In this document: positions 1-8,404 of the stretch, piece after piece
Numbering within the stretch: the stretch's first letter is position 1
Layout of the letters: the number at the start of each line of letters is the position of its first letter
Source of the DNA: Geminicoccaceae bacterium
GTDB lineage: Bacteria; Pseudomonadota; Alphaproteobacteria; Geminicoccales; Geminicoccaceae
Length of the DNA stretch: 64,000 nt
Direction: 5' to 3'
Assembly: GCA_028285265.1 (NCBI GenBank)
Contig: JANQPX010000030.1
Span: forward strand, 682,001-746,000
The notes under the pieces: model-generated
Databases searched by the model: none
The model's input: only the letters and a program-made list of their open reading frames with translations
Told to the model about the DNA's origin: nothing
Position numbers and translations under genes: made by a program

Positions 1-1151
1 GGCCAGGTTCGGAGTTTCTGCTTGGCGATTTGCCAAAGCCTAGCAAAGCCATGGGGTTCGACAATCAAAAAGAAGATGATCAGTGCACCGAACAGCATGA
101 ACTCGATATGCTTGATCATCGCGATGCTGATCTCGCCTAGCCCAAGGGCAACGAAAAGCGGGTTCATCGATGTGAGGCTGATATTGAGGAGGATCGGCGT
201 CAGCACGACGAAGGCGGCCCCGAGAAATGAACCCACAACCGTGCCAAGGCCGCCGATGATCACCATGAACAGGACTTGGAAGCTGAGGAGGATGGTGTAG
301 GCGTCGGTTTGCACTGAGTTGATTTTGACGAAGGCCCAAAGCGCGCCTGCGATGCCGATCAAGAACGAGCTGAAGGCAAAGGCGGAGAGCTTGGCGAATG
401 TTGGGCTGATACCGATGATCTCTGCGGCGATGTCCATATCGCGGATCGCCATCCAGGACCGTCCGTAGCTCGCGCGCGCCAAGTTCTTGACGGCAATTGC
501 TGCGATGATTGTGAGGACCAGCACGAACAAATAACGGTTCACAACAGGTGAGGCCGCCCCGGTTACGGAAAAACCGAACAGCGTCTGAGGTGGGGCGGGC
601 GCGATGCCGGCCGGCGAATAGTTGGTGAACCAGGGGACTTTGATGAACAGCCACAACAGAAAAAACTGGGCAGCGAGGGTCGTAATTGCGAGGTAGAGAC
701 CTTTGATTTTGAGAGACGGCAAGCCGAAGAAAAGACCGACGACGGCGGTGATCAAGCCCGTCACGATCAGCATCAGCACGAACCAGATATCAAAGGGCTG
801 AATGCCCAAAATACTGATCTCGGGGAGCGGTACGCCCAACAGGCTGCTTGCGGTCGGAAAGGCCGTTACGAGTTTGTAGGTCATGAAACCACCGAGTGCC
901 ATGAACGCACCGGTGCCGAGCGAAAGCTGACCGCAATAACCGGTGAGGACATTCAGCCCAAGGGCGGCAATCGACATGATCAGAAATGGCGTGATCAAAT
1001 CCGTCAAAACGTAATTGGACGCGACGAAGGGAATGACGAGGAAGGCCACGGCAACCAAGGCCAAGACAGCATAGCGATCGAGCGGCAGTTTGAAGACCTG
1101 CTGATCTTCGATGTAGTTGCTGTGAAAGACACCGGTTTCGCGATAGAGCAT
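1..1151 (-). CDS. livM: Branched-chain amino acid-type ABC transporter permease LivM (3' partial)
   Basis: Inner-membrane permease of a Liv/HAAT-type ABC importer. The reading frame is open from an ATG at 1151 to the left edge, so the last few residues are missing. The translation is a succession of hydrophobic helices with LivM hallmarks: a segment reading NVLTGYCGQLSLGTGAF near residue 65, the IGGLGTVVGSFLGAAF block and the family C-terminus EPHGFARLWQIAKQKLR. It lies 33 bp after livH in the same operon and should pair with LivH as a heterodimer driven by LivG. With the upstream acyl-CoA ligase, the substrate may be a carboxylic acid rather than an amino acid; that is inference from context. 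Confidence 0.93.
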   Translation of the reverse strand, partial: MLYRETGVFHSNYIEDQQVFKLPLDRYAVLALVAVAFLVIPFVASNYVLTDLITPFLIMSIAALGLNVLTGYCGQLSLGTGAFMALGGFMTYKLVTAFPTASSLLGVPLPEISILGIQPFDIWFVLMLIVTGLITAVVGLFFGLPSLKIKGLYLAITTLAAQFFLLWLFIKVPWFTNYSPAGIAPAPPQTLFGFSVTGAASPVVNRYLFVLVLTIIAAIAVKNLARASYGRSWMAIRDMDIAAEIIGISPTFAKLSAFAFSSFLIGIAGALWAFVKINSVQTDAYTILLSFQVLFMVIIGGLGTVVGSFLGAAFVVLTPILLNISLTSMNPLFVALGLGEISIAMIKHIEFMLFGALIIFFLIVEPHGFARLWQIAKQKLRTW

Positions 1152-1184
1152 TAGGCAGTTGCCTCTCCGTTGCGTCGAGCTCGT

Positions 1185-2153
1185 CTAAACGCGCTCAATG
1201 ATCTTCTCGCCAAACAGTCCCTGTGGCCGGAACAAGAGGAAGACAACCGCCAGGACGAAGGCAAACCACTCGGTGGTTGCTCCACCGAAAAGTGGTTGGC
1301 CCCAATAGGTCTCGAACATCAGCTCTGAAACACCGATAATGCAGCCACCGATCACGGCCCCCGGAATCGAGGTCAGGCCGCCCAGGATCAACACCGGCAG
1401 GGCTTTCAAGGCGAGGTTGATGACAGTTGGCTCAATTTGGATCTTGGTGCCCCAGACCGTGGCGGCAACAAAGGCGGTAAATCCGGAAAGAGCCCAGACG
1501 ACCACCCACATTTGATTGAGCGGTATGCCGATCGACATCGAGGCCGTGTGATCATCAGCGACCGCACGAAGGGCCCGTCCGACCCGAGAATATTGGAAGA
1601 AGATATAGAGGCCGAGAACCATCACCAGGCCGACGCCAATCGCCAGGAGATCTGATTCTTGAATGATGACATCGAGGCCCAAGGCTTGGCCCCAGGGATA
1701 ATCAATCGTGAAGATGGCACTTTCCGGCAGCCCGATCTTCAGGAGTTTCGGGTCGCCGCCCCAAAGGGCTTCGGCAAACCCTTCAATGAAGAACGCCACG
1801 CCAATGGTCGCCATAAACAGGCTCAGCCCGTCTTGACCGACCAGCGGACGCAGAACAATGCGCTCGACGGCGAAGGCGAAGACGACCATCACCAACAACG
1901 AGAACGCGCCCGCCAGATACCAGGGCACACCAAGCTTCAGCATGCCGGCAAAATTGAGGGCGGCGAAAAAAACCATCGCGCCCTGTGCAAAATTGAAGAC
2001 GCTTGACGATTTGAAAATGATCACGAAGCCGATCGCGACAAGCGCGTAGAGAAAGCCGTTGCCTAGCCCGGCGATTATGGTTTCGAGCACACCCGGAGGG
2101 TAAGCGATCATCTCGCCGAACGGACCAAAGACGTAGGTGGAGATAAAGTTCAT
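1185..2153 (-). CDS. livH: Branched-chain amino acid-type ABC transporter permease LivH
   Basis: A 322-residue inner-membrane permease, the usual LivH length. The sequence contains the motif GLGNGFLYALVAIGFVIIFK near residue 30, the NFAQGAM segment, and the ALPVLILGGLTSIPGAVIGG block near residue 250, which is the EAA-like loop contacting the ATPase. It ends in a typical RPQGLFGEK tail. Its ATG overlaps the livG stop as ATGA, so translation is probably coupled. Known role of the family: forms the membrane channel with LivM for branched-chain amino acids, or for amides and aromatic or aliphatic acids in relatives. The substrate cannot be read from the sequence. Confidence 0.93.
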   Translation of the reverse strand: MNFISTYVFGPFGEMIAYPPGVLETIIAGLGNGFLYALVAIGFVIIFKSSSVFNFAQGAMVFFAALNFAGMLKLGVPWYLAGAFSLLVMVVFAFAVERIVLRPLVGQDGLSLFMATIGVAFFIEGFAEALWGGDPKLLKIGLPESAIFTIDYPWGQALGLDVIIQESDLLAIGVGLVMVLGLYIFFQYSRVGRALRAVADDHTASMSIGIPLNQMWVVVWALSGFTAFVAATVWGTKIQIEPTVINLALKALPVLILGGLTSIPGAVIGGCIIGVSELMFETYWGQPLFGGATTEWFAFVLAVVFLLFRPQGLFGEKIIERV

Positions 2154-3013
2154 TCTTCCGATCTCGGCGTCTCGTCATCATGGCTGACGCCTAGATAGGC
2201 GTCGATCACGGCGGGATTATTGCGGACCTCGTCGGGGGTACCGTCCGCTAGTTTTTTGCCATAGTCGAGCACGACCACCCGATCAGAGATGTCCATCACC
2301 ACCCCCATGTCATGCTCGATCAAGGCCACCGTGGTGCCGAATTCCTGATTGACGTCGAGAACGAACCGGCACATGTCCTCTTTTTCTTCAAGGTTCATGC
2401 CGGCCATCGGCTCATCGAGAAGCAGGAGTTCCGGCTCAGCAGCCAACGCCCTGGCGAGCTCGACCCGTTTCTGCAGGCCGTAGGGGAGCTTCCCGACCGG
2501 CGTGTTGCGCACGGCCTGAATTTCCAAAAAGTCGATGATTTTCTCGACTTCGGCGCGGTGCTCCAATTCTTCCCGCTGAGCGCGTCCCCAATAGAGCATC
2601 TGTTCGAGAAAACCGGCTTTCATCTTCAAAATACGGCCGGTCATGATGTTGTCGAGCGTCGTCATGCCTTTGAAGAGGGCGATATTTTGAAACGTGCGGG
2701 CAATGCCCGTGGCCGCCGCTTCGTGGGGACGCATCTGGCTTCGCGTGACGCCTTTCCAGGTCACTTGGCCGTCCTGGGGATGATAGAAGCCATTGATCAC
2801 GTTGAGCATCGATGACTTGCCGGCGCCATTCGGGCCGATGATCGCGCGGATCTCACCTTTCCGAATGTCGAAGGTGACATCAGTAAGCGCTGTCACGCCA
2901 CCGAAGCGGAGCGTCACCCCGGCGACCGCCAGCAGGACGTCAGCCCTGGCATGCTCCGATGCGACGCTGGGGCCGCTGTCGACCGCCTTGGTTTGATCGA
3001 GCGCCGTTGCCAT
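2150..3013 (-). CDS. livG: ABC transporter ATP-binding protein LivG
   Basis: ATPase subunit of 287 residues. Walker A is GPNGAGKSS near residue 61, the signature region is LPYGLQKRVELARAL and Walker B is LLLLDEPMAGM, followed by the switch histidine in ALIEHDMGVVMDISD. The C-terminal NNPAVIDAYLG stretch is diagnostic of the LivG subfamily. A non-conserved leader of about 28 residues precedes the domain. It starts 6 bp after the acyl-CoA ligase stop and overlaps livH by 4 bp, so the genes form one transcript. The second ATPase (LivF) and the binding protein are not in view and may lie beyond the left edge. Confidence 0.93.
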   Translation of the reverse strand: MATALDQTKAVDSGPSVASEHARADVLLAVAGVTLRFGGVTALTDVTFDIRKGEIRAIIGPNGAGKSSMLNVINGFYHPQDGQVTWKGVTRSQMRPHEAAATGIARTFQNIALFKGMTTLDNIMTGRILKMKAGFLEQMLYWGRAQREELEHRAEVEKIIDFLEIQAVRNTPVGKLPYGLQKRVELARALAAEPELLLLDEPMAGMNLEEKEDMCRFVLDVNQEFGTTVALIEHDMGVVMDISDRVVVLDYGKKLADGTPDEVRNNPAVIDAYLGVSHDDETPRSEE

Positions 3014-3019
3014 TGTCGC

Positions 3020-4939
3020 CTACTCCGCCGCCTGCAACGTATCAACGCCGGAAGCCAGGTCTTGAATGGCCATATCGGCACGGATCTTGCCGGTTCTGCC
3101 GTCCTCGAAAGTGACCTCGGTCTCCATCTCAACACGGCCCTTGCCAGTGTAAAGCGCCTCGATGATCGGTGCGTAGCGCTCGTCGATGACGGCGCGCCTG
3201 ACTTTTCGTGTGCGTGTTAGCTCACCGTCATCAGCGTCCAGTTCCTTGTAAAGAAGAAGGAAGCGGGCGATACGCTGAGCGGGCGGCAACGATGTGTTGA
3301 CCTTGTCGACCTCGCCTTGGATGAGCGTATAGACCTCAGGCAGAGCAGAAAGATTGGTATAGGTGGTGAACGCCAGACCTCTGGCTTCCGCCCATTTCGA
3401 GACCATGGAATACCGGATGCAGAGAATTGCGGTGACGCTCGCTTTGTCGTGACCAAGAATGACGCATTCGCCGATATATGGCGAGAACTTCAGTTTGTTT
3501 TCGATAAACTGGGGCGAGAAACGAACGCCCTTTGATGTGGTCGCCAGGTCTTTGACGCGATCGATAACGGTGAGGCGGCCCTTCTCATCGAGAAAGCCGG
3601 CATCTCCCGTCATCATCCAGCCGTCTGCTGTGAGGGTTTCCTGAGTCGTCTCTGGCTGTTTGTAATACCCCTTGAACATGTCAGGATGGAACGTGACGAT
3701 CTCGCCGACCCCGTTTTCATCCGGGTTCTCAATGCGGATCTTGGTATTATCGAAGGCCACCCCAGAGCTATCAAAATCGAGGCCATCTTCGGCGCGCTGG
3801 AGCGTGTAGGCGCCACAGAGTTCGGTCTGACCGTAAAGCTGGCGGAGAGGAACCCCCATCGCTAAGAAGAACTTGAAGGTGTCAGGGCCAAGCGCAGCGC
3901 CACCGGTCGCCGCCGCTTTCACCTTCGAAAATCCGAGACGATCACGCAGCGTGTTGTAGAGCAGCACATCGGCAAACCAGGAACGTTGCCCTTGCTCGAG
4001 AGCTTTGCTGCCAAGCTTGATGCCCCGTTCAAACATCGCCTGGCTCAGCCGATTAGCGTCCAACATGCGCGCATGCACATCAGCCGAAATCTGCTCCCAA
4101 ACCCGTGGCGCCAAGAGCACATGGGTCGGGCCAATCTCGCGCAAGTCATGCATCGCCGTTGACTGATCTTCGGGATAGTTGACCCTGATCCGACAGACCA
4201 ATGGCATCGCGACCGCATAAACCTGCTCCATGATCCATGCCATGGGCAGCAGGGACATATACTCATCGGTCGGCGCGCGCGGATCGGCCCTAAGGTAGGC
4301 TGCGATATGTTCGAGAAAACGCCGATGCTGCAGCATCGCGAGCTTTGGGTTCGATGTCGTGCCCGAAGTGGTGCAAAGGATCGCAACGTCGCCGCCGCTT
4401 CCCTCGCCGATGATTCGATCAAGGTCGCTCACAGGAACGCTTTTGCCGCGCTTGACCAACTCCTTACGACTGATCAGACGCGGATCGTCGTACTTTCTCA
4501 TGCCGCGTTCGTCGTTATAGACGATCCACTTCAACGACGGCAGGTCATTTGCAATGTCCAGGAGTTTGTCCGCTTGCTCCTCATCTTCGGCGAACACGCA
4601 TTTAACCTCACCATAGTCGAGGAGATAGCTGACCTCCTTGCCAAGGCTGTCTTCATAAATGCCAAGCGACATACCGCCGACACTATGCGCGGCAAGCTCT
4701 GCCCACACCCAGTGCGGTCGGTTGCGCCCGATGATGCCGACCACGTCACCGCGCGACACGCCAAGCGCTAAAAGGCCCAAGGCGAGATCACGCACGCGCG
4801 TCGCTGTATCCAACCAGCTGAAACTCTTCCAGATGCCGAGATCCTTCTCACGGGTCGCGACGTCATCGGGCCACCGTTCGGCGTTATACATCAAGAGTTT
4901 CGGCAGGGTGTCAGTTGCGGATAGGTCGGGAAGTTGCAT
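3020..4939 (-). CDS. AMP-dependent long-chain acyl-CoA synthetase
   Basis: A 639-residue ANL-superfamily adenylate-forming enzyme that activates a carboxylic acid with ATP and loads it on CoA. The phosphate-binding loop is present as TTSGTTSNPK near residue 190, the adenine motif as LYGQTELCGAYTLQ, and the hinge region as GWMMTGDAGFLDEKG followed by IDRVKDLATTSKGVRFSP. The length matches long-chain FadD15-like ligases rather than acetyl-CoA synthetase. It is the first gene of the Liv-type operon, 6 bp ahead of livG. Such ligase-plus-Liv operons are common in proteobacteria and suggest that the imported acid is trapped as a CoA thioester. The actual substrate is unknown. Confidence 0.9.
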   Translation of the reverse strand: MQLPDLSATDTLPKLLMYNAERWPDDVATREKDLGIWKSFSWLDTATRVRDLALGLLALGVSRGDVVGIIGRNRPHWVWAELAAHSVGGMSLGIYEDSLGKEVSYLLDYGEVKCVFAEDEEQADKLLDIANDLPSLKWIVYNDERGMRKYDDPRLISRKELVKRGKSVPVSDLDRIIGEGSGGDVAILCTTSGTTSNPKLAMLQHRRFLEHIAAYLRADPRAPTDEYMSLLPMAWIMEQVYAVAMPLVCRIRVNYPEDQSTAMHDLREIGPTHVLLAPRVWEQISADVHARMLDANRLSQAMFERGIKLGSKALEQGQRSWFADVLLYNTLRDRLGFSKVKAAATGGAALGPDTFKFFLAMGVPLRQLYGQTELCGAYTLQRAEDGLDFDSSGVAFDNTKIRIENPDENGVGEIVTFHPDMFKGYYKQPETTQETLTADGWMMTGDAGFLDEKGRLTVIDRVKDLATTSKGVRFSPQFIENKLKFSPYIGECVILGHDKASVTAILCIRYSMVSKWAEARGLAFTTYTNLSALPEVYTLIQGEVDKVNTSLPPAQRIARFLLLYKELDADDGELTRTRKVRRAVIDERYAPIIEALYTGKGRVEMETEVTFEDGRTGKIRADMAIQDLASGVDTLQAAE

Positions 4940-5349
4940 GGCGCTCAGGTCAAAGGTCGAAATACGGGATCGTCACCCGGCCGACAGGCACCGGGCCTCG
5001 CTTTCTTCTTGACGCTAAAGTTGAGGTTCTGTCCCAGAACACCTCTCCATTGTGTTGGCACCTAAGGTGCTTCTTAAACGCCTTCTTTCGAACGATTGTT
5101 GTTCCGAACGGCGCTAAGGTCAATTAGCCCATGCCGACTATCGCTGAAACAACCGTTTCTTCTTCGATGGTGCCCTTGGGTATGACTCGGCGAAATCAGC
5201 CTGACCCAGAATGAAGCCAGTTCAGAAATTCGGCCAAATTGTCAATTCTCAAGTGAAACTAGAGCGTTTTGACTACGACAATACGTTATTGAACAAATTT
5301 ACGGTAAAATTTACGAATAACTGATTTTCAGATTTTGAGGGGCAAACCT
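4940..5349. other. Divergent intergenic region
   Basis: About 410 bp separate the minus-strand ligase operon from the plus-strand S8 peptidase. The right half (5230-5335) is clearly AT-rich compared with the coding DNA and probably carries the peptidase promoter. I see no hexamer pair good enough to call, no convincing inverted repeat and no open frame with coding character. Confidence 0.5.
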
Positions 5350-7686
5350 ATGGCTCAAAATGTAGTTCCGCGTAGCACAGTTCGTTTTTTATTGGCTAGC
5401 ACGGCTATGGCAACACTTGCTGCTTGCGGCGGTGGCGGCGGTGGCGGCGGCGGTGGTGGCATAACTAATGCCGGTGAAGGTGATCCAGCCTTTTTTGAGA
5501 CCGCCGAATTTCTCCAATCCGAGGCGCTTCAGCAGATTAACGCAGCTGAAGGCTATGCCCGTATTCCCGGTGAAGTTGGTGGCGATGGGGTGCGTGTCGC
5601 TGTCATCGATGACGGCATTGATGCTGATCACATTGATTTGGCGAACAATGTTGCTGCCGATCTCGTCTTCACTGATCAGACCGAGATCGACAACGAAGAC
5701 GGCATCACCAGCCTCGGGATCAACGGTCATGGCACTGCCGTTGCGAGCGTGATTGCTGGCTCCAAAAATGACATTGGCAGCCATGGTGTCGCCTTTGACG
5801 CCGATATTGTTTCCATCGATATCTTTTTCACGGACGATGATCCGAATAATGGCGATGACCCCACAGCCAATTTGGCGACAGCAATCCTTGCCGCTGGCGG
5901 TGGATCGGCGGCCGCTGAAGCTGATATCATCAACATGAGCCTTGGATTCTTTCCTGGGGCTGATCAGCTGTCGCAGGCTCAGGCGGTCGATGTCGGCGAA
6001 GCAATGCTCGCAGCTGCAGCCAATAACAAGATTATGGTCGCTTCGACGGGTAATGATGGATTGTCCCAACCAAGTTTTCCCGCTGCGTTTGCGACGGTTG
6101 ACGGAATTGCTGGCTTCGCCATCGCCGTGGGCAGTGTCGATGCCAATGGCAATCTTTCGTCATTCAGTAACGCGTGCGGTGATACCGCCGAGTTTTGCAT
6201 GGTCGCACCGGGTGAGGATGTCGATGCTGCGCTCATCAATGACGGGTTCGGCGAAGTCGATGGCACATCCTTCTCGGCACCCCTCGTTGCCGGCTCCGCA
6301 GCTGTGGTCAAGACGGCGTTCCCTGGCGTCAGTAATCTTGATGTCGTCAACCGGCTCCTGACGACTGCTGAAGATCTTGGTGCCCCCGGTGTTGACGAGG
6401 TTTTTGGTCAAGGGCTGCTTGATCTTGAAGCGGCACTTGCGCCGGTCGGTCAGCTGTCCGTCAGCCTTTCGAACTCGATCGACGGGCCAGAAGTTCTTGC
6501 GACCAACAGCCAGGTAAGCTTCGACAGTAGTTTTTCGCTCAGTGGCGATGCTGAGGCCCTATTGGCCAACACGATGATCCTTGATGAGCAGAACTTTCCT
6601 TTCATTGCTGACCTCAACAGGAACGTCGATCAGCGCAGCCGGACGACGGGGATTGAGACCTTTATCGGTGCAGACCGGTCGCTTTCAACAGTCGTCAATG
6701 CTGAGGAAACCACGGTGTCGCTGTCGTTCAGCGAACAGGCGCCAGAGCTTGCTGATCCCTATCGCCTTGAGTTTGCCAAGAGTGAAACATCGCTCCAGGA
6801 AGATGTCAGGGATCCGAAGGTTCGTTTCCAGTCGGAGGCTAGCGAGACGGTTGATCTCTTTATGTCCTTCAATGGCGTAGCAACGACGTCTCTCGGGATC
6901 GATCAGACTCTCGCTGCTGAGGATGCCGACTTTTTCCAGCAACAGACGTTCTTAGCCCCCTATGAGCGTCTTGCTGGCTTGCAGTCTGGTGGTGGTGCGA
7001 CCTACGACCTCGGCGAGACGACAAAGATCGGTGTGTCAGCATTCGCTTCAGCTGACTCGGAAGCTTCGACACAAATCAATATGCAGAAGGTCGAATTGAT
7101 GCATCGGACGGTCGGTGACATCGAACTTCGGCTTGGCTATGGCCTGTTGCAGGAGGAAGGCGGCTTCATCGGCAGTTCAGCGAGCGGTGCATTTGGTCAG
7201 GCGACGGCGACTGACACGCAATTCGCCAATTTCTCTGTCGTGGCACCGATCACAGAGGATATCAGTCTCTTCGGAGCCTATAATCGCGGTCAATCAGCAA
7301 CGACATCAGCGAATGGCAGCCTATTGAATGACTTTTCAAGCACCGATACGGAAGCCTTTGGTGCCGGTATGGTCGTCAAAGACTTGGTTCTCAACGATGA
7401 TGGGTTCACCTTCATGGTCGGCCAGCCGCTTCGTGTAACGTCCGGTTCTGCTGATGTCACAGTGCCTGTGAGCCGCAATGAAGACGGCGAGGTCCTCACG
7501 GAAACTGTGCGTGCGGATCTATCGCCAGGCCGGCGGGAGATTGCGACCGAGGCTGTCTACCGAATGAATTTTGGTTCGGAGGACCATTCTTTGTCGACGG
7601 GTGCTTTCGCCCGCTTCAATCCGGATCATGATCCCGATGCGTCACCAGATCTTGGCTTGGGTATCAAGTACCAGCTGCGTTTCTAG
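5350..7686 (+). CDS. S8 (subtilase) serine peptidase lipoprotein with barrel-like C-terminus
   Basis: A 778-residue predicted exported subtilase. I chose the ATG at 5350 because GAGGGG lies 7 bp upstream; a TTG 15 bp earlier is in frame but overlaps that site. Residues 1-26 form a lipoprotein signal (LAAC, Cys26) followed by eleven glycines. The triad is visible: Asp87 in VIDDGID, His127 in NGHGTAVAS and Ser307 in GTSFSAP. Residues from about 380 on lack peptidase motifs, are rich in alternating beta-like sequence and end in GIKYQLRF, an aromatic end typical of outer-membrane barrels. This suggests an autotransporter-like layout, although a lipid anchor is unusual for one. Its paralogue lies at 8405-10831. 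Confidence 0.88.
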   Translation: MAQNVVPRSTVRFLLASTAMATLAACGGGGGGGGGGGITNAGEGDPAFFETAEFLQSEALQQINAAEGYARIPGEVGGDGVRVAVIDDGIDADHIDLANNVAADLVFTDQTEIDNEDGITSLGINGHGTAVASVIAGSKNDIGSHGVAFDADIVSIDIFFTDDDPNNGDDPTANLATAILAAGGGSAAAEADIINMSLGFFPGADQLSQAQAVDVGEAMLAAAANNKIMVASTGNDGLSQPSFPAAFATVDGIAGFAIAVGSVDANGNLSSFSNACGDTAEFCMVAPGEDVDAALINDGFGEVDGTSFSAPLVAGSAAVVKTAFPGVSNLDVVNRLLTTAEDLGAPGVDEVFGQGLLDLEAALAPVGQLSVSLSNSIDGPEVLATNSQVSFDSSFSLSGDAEALLANTMILDEQNFPFIADLNRNVDQRSRTTGIETFIGADRSLSTVVNAEETTVSLSFSEQAPELADPYRLEFAKSETSLQEDVRDPKVRFQSEASETVDLFMSFNGVATTSLGIDQTLAAEDADFFQQQTFLAPYERLAGLQSGGGATYDLGETTKIGVSAFASADSEASTQINMQKVELMHRTVGDIELRLGYGLLQEEGGFIGSSASGAFGQATATDTQFANFSVVAPITEDISLFGAYNRGQSATTSANGSLLNDFSSTDTEAFGAGMVVKDLVLNDDGFTFMVGQPLRVTSGSADVTVPVSRNEDGEVLTETVRADLSPGRREIATEAVYRMNFGSEDHSLSTGAFARFNPDHDPDASPDLGLGIKYQLRF

Positions 7687-7705
7687 GCCTGGTTTGGGCA
7701 TCAAC

Positions 7706-8188
7706 ATGAAAGTCAAAACCATGCGTATGAAGTGTTCTTTCCGTTGGATCGGTTTGTCTGGCTTTGCCGCTGTTGCCTTGACCGGCTGCCTTGCCGACGG
7801 TTCCGAGCCGGCCCGTCCAACGATTGAGGATGTGGTCGTGTCGCGATCGACGGATGCTGATGTGCCGGACGGCGCGATCCAAATGTCTAAGGGAGTCTAT
7901 GCCGTACCTGTGGCGATCGACGATGAGGGTTGCGAGCAATTCTCGCAATGGGCTGAATCCGGTGTGACCCAGTCAGTCGTGCTCTACCGCGATGGAGCCG
8001 GCGGATTCTCTGTACTGAAATCGGACCAGGTGTCTTGTAATGCTGAGATGGTCAGCGCTGGTGCTGATGATCGTGGTTGTCCGGTCTTCCGGGCCGAGCA
8101 GCCGGACGGCAACGTAACGGACGTCATCTACTATCGTTCCGAAAGCGGCTATACCGTCAACACCGAACGAGCGATCTGCGAAGGCTGA
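7706..8188 (+). CDS. Small lipoprotein of unknown function
   Basis: A 160-residue hypothetical lipoprotein between two S8 peptidases. Two starts are plausible, ATG 7706 and ATG 7721; I use the first, 20 bp after the peptidase stop, which suggests co-transcription. The N-terminus is a lipoprotein signal ending in LTGC. The mature part has four further cysteines spaced through it (DEGCEQF, VSCNAEM, RGCPVF and AICEG), which could form two disulfides in the periplasm. I recognise no domain. Its position suggests a role linked to the peptidases, for instance an inhibitor or chaperone, but nothing in the sequence proves that. Confidence 0.75.
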   Translation: MKVKTMRMKCSFRWIGLSGFAAVALTGCLADGSEPARPTIEDVVVSRSTDADVPDGAIQMSKGVYAVPVAIDDEGCEQFSQWAESGVTQSVVLYRDGAGGFSVLKSDQVSCNAEMVSAGADDRGCPVFRAEQPDGNVTDVIYYRSESGYTVNTERAICEG

Positions 8189-8199
8189 TCAGGTGGTGT

Positions 8200-8227
8200 G
8201 ACATCGGCGATGATCATCGCCGATGTC
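8200..8227. repeat. Perfect 28-bp palindrome
   Basis: Each half is GACATCGGCGATGA read towards the centre, with no loop and no mismatch. It starts 12 bp after the lipoprotein stop and precedes a separate terminator hairpin by 28 bp. It could be a dimeric operator, part of a double terminator or an mRNA-stabilising stem. Confidence 0.85.
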
Positions 8228-8255
8228 CCGATGTCAAAGATAAGAGAATGGTCGA

Positions 8256-8290
8256 AGCGCGCTACGGAGATGTAGCGCGCTTTTTCCTTT
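8256..8290 (+). terminator. Rho-independent terminator
   Basis: A 9-bp perfect GC-rich stem (AGCGCGCTA at 8256-8264 with TAGCGCGCT at 8273-8281) has an 8-base loop and runs into TTTTTCCTTTC on the plus strand. It closes the first peptidase and lipoprotein transcript, so the second peptidase at 8405 should have its own promoter. Confidence 0.85.
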
Positions 8291-8404
8291 CTCGCGGGAC
8301 GGACTCAACGTCTGACATCTGGAATGTACTCAATTTCAGGAGAATTAAAACAATTGATATTCAACCATAAATAGATTTATCTGCCGATCAGTTCTCTTAT
8401 TCAG

